A DNA stretch of 64,000 bases from Sulfuricurvum sp. (GTDB lineage: Bacteria; Campylobacterota; Campylobacteria; Campylobacterales; Sulfurimonadaceae). The stretch covers positions 46,757 to 110,756 of the forward strand of contig JAUYAU010000014.1 in assembly GCA_030693335.1 (NCBI GenBank), read 5' to 3'. Positions 61,259-64,000 of this stretch are shown here, in pieces (position 1 is the first letter of the stretch; the number at the start of each line of letters is the position of its first letter). Below the pieces are notes generated by a model. That model worked only from the letters and a program-made list of their open reading frames with translations. It was not told where the DNA came from and did not search any database. Both the position numbers and the translations under genes were made by a program.

Positions 61259-63073
61259 ATGGCACAACTATTTACTAAAGACACACAGGCTATTTTTTGG
61301 AATAACAATGCAAGCGCAATTCAGCGTATGCTCGATTATGATTACACAATCAAGCGTAAAACACCTTCGGTAGCAGGTATCGTTGCCCCGACGAGCAGCA
61401 ATAAGTTTGAAAAGTTTTTCTGGGGTCCGGATGAAGTTATGGTCCCGCTTTATAAAAATACTGCGGAAGCAAAAGCGCACCAGCCTCAAGCAGACGTTCT
61501 TTTGAACTTTGCATCATTGCGTACTGCGTATGATGTAACCATGGAAGCATTGGAAATTGGTGGTTTTAAATCTATCATGATTACGGCAGAAGGGATTCCA
61601 GAGCGTCTTGCACGTCGTATGAATCAAGCGGCACGTGATAAGAACGTGATCGTTATTGGACCAGCTACGGTTGGTGGTATCGTTCCTGGTGCATTCAAAA
61701 TTGCAAACGTCGGTGGTACAATTGAAAACATTGTTAACTCTAAATTACACCGCGCAGGTTCTTGTGGACTTGTAACACGTTCTGGTGGTTTGTTCAATGA
61801 ATTGTCAAATATCATTGCTATCAATGCTGATGGTATTGCTGAGGGTGTTGCGATTGGTGGTGACCGTTTCGTTGGTTCGGTGTTCATCGACAACCTTCTT
61901 CGTATGCAAGACAATCCGGAAGTAAAATACATGATTTTGCTCGGTGAAGTTGGTGGTACAGAAGAGTACAAAGTGATCGATGCCGTTAAATCTGGAAGAA
62001 TCACGAAGCCGATCATCGCATGGTGTATCGGTACAATCGCTAAATATTACGATTCAGGTGTACAGTTCGGTCACGCTGGTGCGTCTGCAAATGCTGCGTC
62101 TGAAACTGCTGAAGCAAAAAATAAAGCGATGGCGGATGCTGGTATCTATGTTCCTGCAACATTTAATGACCTTCCGACTAAAATTGCCGAAGTTTATGGT
62201 AAATTGAAAGCGGACGGAGTTATTAAAAACATCCCAGAACCGGATATGAATATAGTACCAAAAGTACGTCGTAAAAAAGAGTTCATCTGTACTATTTCTG
62301 ATGACCGTGGTGATGAAGCGACATACGCTGGTTTCCCTATCTCTTCTGTTGCACTACCAAGCACTGGAAAAGGTATCGGTGATGTTATTTCACTTCTTTG
62401 GTTCAAAAAACAGTATCCAAAATGGGCTACCGATTTCATCGAAACTGTAATCAAAACGGTTGCTGACCACGGTCCAGCGGTTTCTGGTGCACACAATGCA
62501 AAAGTTACAGCTCGTGCCGGTAAATCGGTTGTTGAGTCGTTGGTTACTGGTCTATTGACTATCGGACCACGTTTCGGTGGTGCGATTGACGGTGCTGCAG
62601 AGCATTTCAAATATGCAGATGACAACAAATTGAGTCCTGCAGAATTCCTAAACCATATGAAAAAATTAGGTATTCCAATCCCAGGTATCGGTCACCGTAT
62701 CAAATCACTTAAAAACCCTGACCTTCGGGTTAAAGGTTTGATGGATTATGCGAAAGAGTGCTTCCCTGCAACTCCGCTTCTTGACTACGCAAGAACGGTT
62801 GAAGCATTGACTACCTCTAAAAAAGAGAACCTGATTCTTAACGTTGACGGAACTATCGGTATTCTGATGGTTGATATGTGGCGTGCTCTTGGTTATTCTG
62901 AGCAAGAGATCAATGAGTTTATCGCATCTGGAACATTAAACGCATTCTTCATTGCTGGACGTACAATCGGTTTCATCGGTCACGTGCTTGATGAAAAACG
63001 TCTTGATATGCCAATGTATCGTCATCCAATGGATGATATCCTTTACGATGTACAAATGGCAGACGAAATTTAA
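61259..63073 (+). CDS. aclA: ATP-citrate lyase, large subunit AclA
   Basis: A 604-residue subunit corresponding to the C-terminal part of ACLY. A succinyl-CoA synthetase alpha-like region holds GIVAPTSSNKFEKFFWGPDE, VIVIGPATVGGIVPGAFKI and the phosphorylated histidine in VQFGHAGASANAASE (H272). The C-terminal citrate synthase-like domain has HGPAVSGAHNAKVTARAG, GPRFGGAIDGAAEHF and GIPIPGIGHRIKSLKNPD. It is the catalytic core of citrate cleavage in the reverse TCA cycle. GGAGAAA precedes the ATG. A terminator-like hairpin follows. Confidence 0.96.
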   Translation: MAQLFTKDTQAIFWNNNASAIQRMLDYDYTIKRKTPSVAGIVAPTSSNKFEKFFWGPDEVMVPLYKNTAEAKAHQPQADVLLNFASLRTAYDVTMEALEIGGFKSIMITAEGIPERLARRMNQAARDKNVIVIGPATVGGIVPGAFKIANVGGTIENIVNSKLHRAGSCGLVTRSGGLFNELSNIIAINADGIAEGVAIGGDRFVGSVFIDNLLRMQDNPEVKYMILLGEVGGTEEYKVIDAVKSGRITKPIIAWCIGTIAKYYDSGVQFGHAGASANAASETAEAKNKAMADAGIYVPATFNDLPTKIAEVYGKLKADGVIKNIPEPDMNIVPKVRRKKEFICTISDDRGDEATYAGFPISSVALPSTGKGIGDVISLLWFKKQYPKWATDFIETVIKTVADHGPAVSGAHNAKVTARAGKSVVESLVTGLLTIGPRFGGAIDGAAEHFKYADDNKLSPAEFLNHMKKLGIPIPGIGHRIKSLKNPDLRVKGLMDYAKECFPATPLLDYARTVEALTTSKKENLILNVDGTIGILMVDMWRALGYSEQEINEFIASGTLNAFFIAGRTIGFIGHVLDEKRLDMPMYRHPMDDILYDVQMADEI

Positions 63074-63079
63074 TTTTTC

Positions 63080-63097
63080 TTTCCCCTCTAGGGGAAA
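63080..63097 (+). terminator. Terminator-like hairpin after aclA
   Basis: TTTCCCC (63080-63086), loop TCTA and GGGGAAA (63091-63097) form a perfect 7-bp stem, 6 bases after the aclA stop. The T-rich run starts seven bases downstream. The same stem sequence occurs after the PEB4-like gene (26129). Confidence 0.6.
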
Positions 63098-63173
63098 TCC
63101 ATCCTTTTTCCCTCTTTTTTCTTATTCTTTTGTTATAATCACTGCTAATAGATATTAATTATAGGTGATTTTT

Positions 63174-63818
63174 ATGAAACGTTTTGCTTTTACATTATTA
63201 GAACTTGTCTTTGTTATTATTGTAATTGGGATATTGGCGGTATTAGCGATGCCAAATTTTAGAGGCAATCCATTACAAACAGCAGCAGAGCAAGTTGCGA
63301 GTCATATTCGCTATACGCAGCATTTGGCAATGATTGACGATAAGTTTGATCCAAATGATTCACTTTGGTTTCGTGAAAATTGGCAAATTGAATTTAAGTC
63401 AGCTACAAATGTATTTTATGAAATATATTCTGATATTGACCATTTGGGTAATTCTGATAGTACAACGCATAAAGAAGAAGCAACCGATCCCTTGACTGGT
63501 GATTCTTTAGATGGAAATAGTGACATTACTGATTTGAAAAAAAGATTCGGCATTACAAGTATTAGTTTTTCTTCTAATTGCAGCGGACGAAATAATAATA
63601 CTGGTGGAAATCCAACAGGTGGAACTGGAAAAGAGCTATCGTTTGATTCGATTGGACGTCCATATTTTTATATTACAAGTGCTACCCCTATTGTTTCAAA
63701 TATTTATGCATATTTATTAACTTCGGATTGCAATATAACATTAGTTCATCAAACAGACGGAAATGCAACAATTACTATACACCCCGAAACAGGCTATGTT
63801 TCGGTTGCGTATCCGTAA
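63174..63818 (+). CDS. Type II secretion/type IV pilus-like pseudopilin
   Basis: The ATG at 63174 (AGGTG about 7 bases upstream) gives 214 residues; GTG 63165 is less likely. The prepilin N-terminus RFAFTLLELVFVIIVIGILA has the conserved glutamate at +5 after the expected cleavage before F, with alanine instead of glycine at -1. The hydrophobic helix is followed by a globular domain with a low-complexity loop (GRNNNTGGNPTGGTG) and two cysteines (NCSG, SDCNI) that may form a disulfide. It stands alone, with no pilus assembly genes here. The partner machine is unknown. Confidence 0.85.
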   Translation: MKRFAFTLLELVFVIIVIGILAVLAMPNFRGNPLQTAAEQVASHIRYTQHLAMIDDKFDPNDSLWFRENWQIEFKSATNVFYEIYSDIDHLGNSDSTTHKEEATDPLTGDSLDGNSDITDLKKRFGITSISFSSNCSGRNNNTGGNPTGGTGKELSFDSIGRPYFYITSATPIVSNIYAYLLTSDCNITLVHQTDGNATITIHPETGYVSVAYP

Positions 63819-63864
63819 TTAAATAAACATTTTCCACTTTATTTACAATTTCCCTAAACACCCC

Positions 63865-63893
63865 TTGACATCTTTTATCTTTTCCCCTATAAT
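63865..63893 (+). promoter_or_regulatory. Consensus sigma-70 promoter, probably of an rRNA operon
   Basis: TTGACA (63865-63870) and TATAAT (63888-63893) are both perfect and are separated by exactly 17 bases. A perfect pair is rare in this AT-rich genome, where most promoters lack a -35 consensus. The strength fits a stable RNA operon. The region 63819-63864 holds AT-rich upstream sequence that could act as an UP element. Confidence 0.75.
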
Positions 63894-63900
63894 TCCCGTC

Positions 63901-64000
63901 CACAAACGCTGGAACCTAGAGTTTAGGTTTTAAGAATTGAGTTTGCGATCATTGAAAACTAAGTAGGTCAAACGGTTTGAGACAATCTCAAAACGTTGAC
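63901..64000 (+). other. Structured leader, probably just upstream of 16S rRNA
   Basis: After the strong promoter there is no open frame. AACCTA (63913-63918) pairs with TAGGTT (63924-63929), and TTTGAGA (63976-63982) with TCTCAAA (63986-63992), the latter extended at its base by GTCAAACG...CGTTGAC with one bulge and one mismatch. GATCATTGAAAACTAAGT (63948-63965) resembles rRNA leaders. The 16S gene itself would begin beyond base 64000, so this is inferred. Confidence 0.55.

Noticed and set aside
61268..62628. Minus-strand open frames opposite aclA
   Set aside because: Long antisense frames arise from the codon use of the highly conserved aclA; no independent signals.

Overview
The window reads as a stretch of chromosome from a chemolithoautotrophic member of the Campylobacterota (former Epsilonproteobacteria), most like the Sulfuricurvum/Sulfurimonas group. 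The evidence is gene content and synteny. rppH-lysC-hobA-holB-folP has the order I recall from Helicobacter pylori (HP1228-HP1232). A PEB4-type chaperone lies convergent to class II aldolase. ispDF is followed by an HP1021/Cj1608-type orphan regulator, a 'sulfate adenylyltransferase' and pgpA, as I recall from Campylobacter jejuni (Cj1607-Cj1610). Two-subunit ATP-citrate lyase (aclBA) marks the reverse TCA cycle, and mqnE marks the futalosine route to menaquinone. The species is an inference. Genes are packed tightly, with many ATGA overlaps, and no stretch over 300 bases lacks a gene. I saw no tRNA gene, CRISPR array or insertion sequence.

Layout. 1-5999 (minus strand): an Mrp/Mbh-type cation/proton antiporter operon (E, F, G, MbhD-like, B, C and three large antiporter-like subunits) running off the left edge. 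6218-13065 (plus): rppH, lysC, hobA, holB, folP, a CPA2-type exchanger, then motAB. 13076-17831 (minus): cyclophilin, msrB, a NERD/helicase-like ATPase, HU, a small XRE-type regulator beside a 24-bp perfect palindrome, then a coiled-coil protein paired with a class III cyclase-like protein. 17995-31304: housekeeping genes (pyk, cmoA, nth, fba, aroK, hisD), two tandem hybrid histidine kinases, a PEB4-type isomerase and an M23 endopeptidase.

31514-39186 (plus): a molybdenum oxidoreductase operon of the polysulfide/tetrathionate reductase class (B-C-A order, Tat-exported catalytic subunit) with a TorD-like chaperone, a multi-cluster ferredoxin, a protein resembling only the substrate domain of shikimate dehydrogenase without its catalytic lysine, and an unrecognised acidic protein. 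39265-56911: signalling and metabolism, with four GGDEF proteins (two are convergent paralogues with a periplasmic CxxCH haem-binding motif), pgpA, the Sat-like gene, the HP1021-type regulator, ispDF, thiC, an Mrp/ApbC iron-sulfur carrier that lacks its usual CxxC, glmS and glnD. 56995-63818: mqnE, trpG/pabA, a polytopic membrane protein, aclB-aclA and an orphan pseudopilin. The right edge holds a consensus sigma-70 promoter and structured leader that look like the start of an rRNA operon.

The most promising leads are the Sat-like enzyme that has lost both family sulfate-binding arginines, the pseudo-AroE and its unknown partner in the molybdoenzyme operon, the cyclase-like/coiled-coil pair, and the convergent haem-linked diguanylate cyclases.
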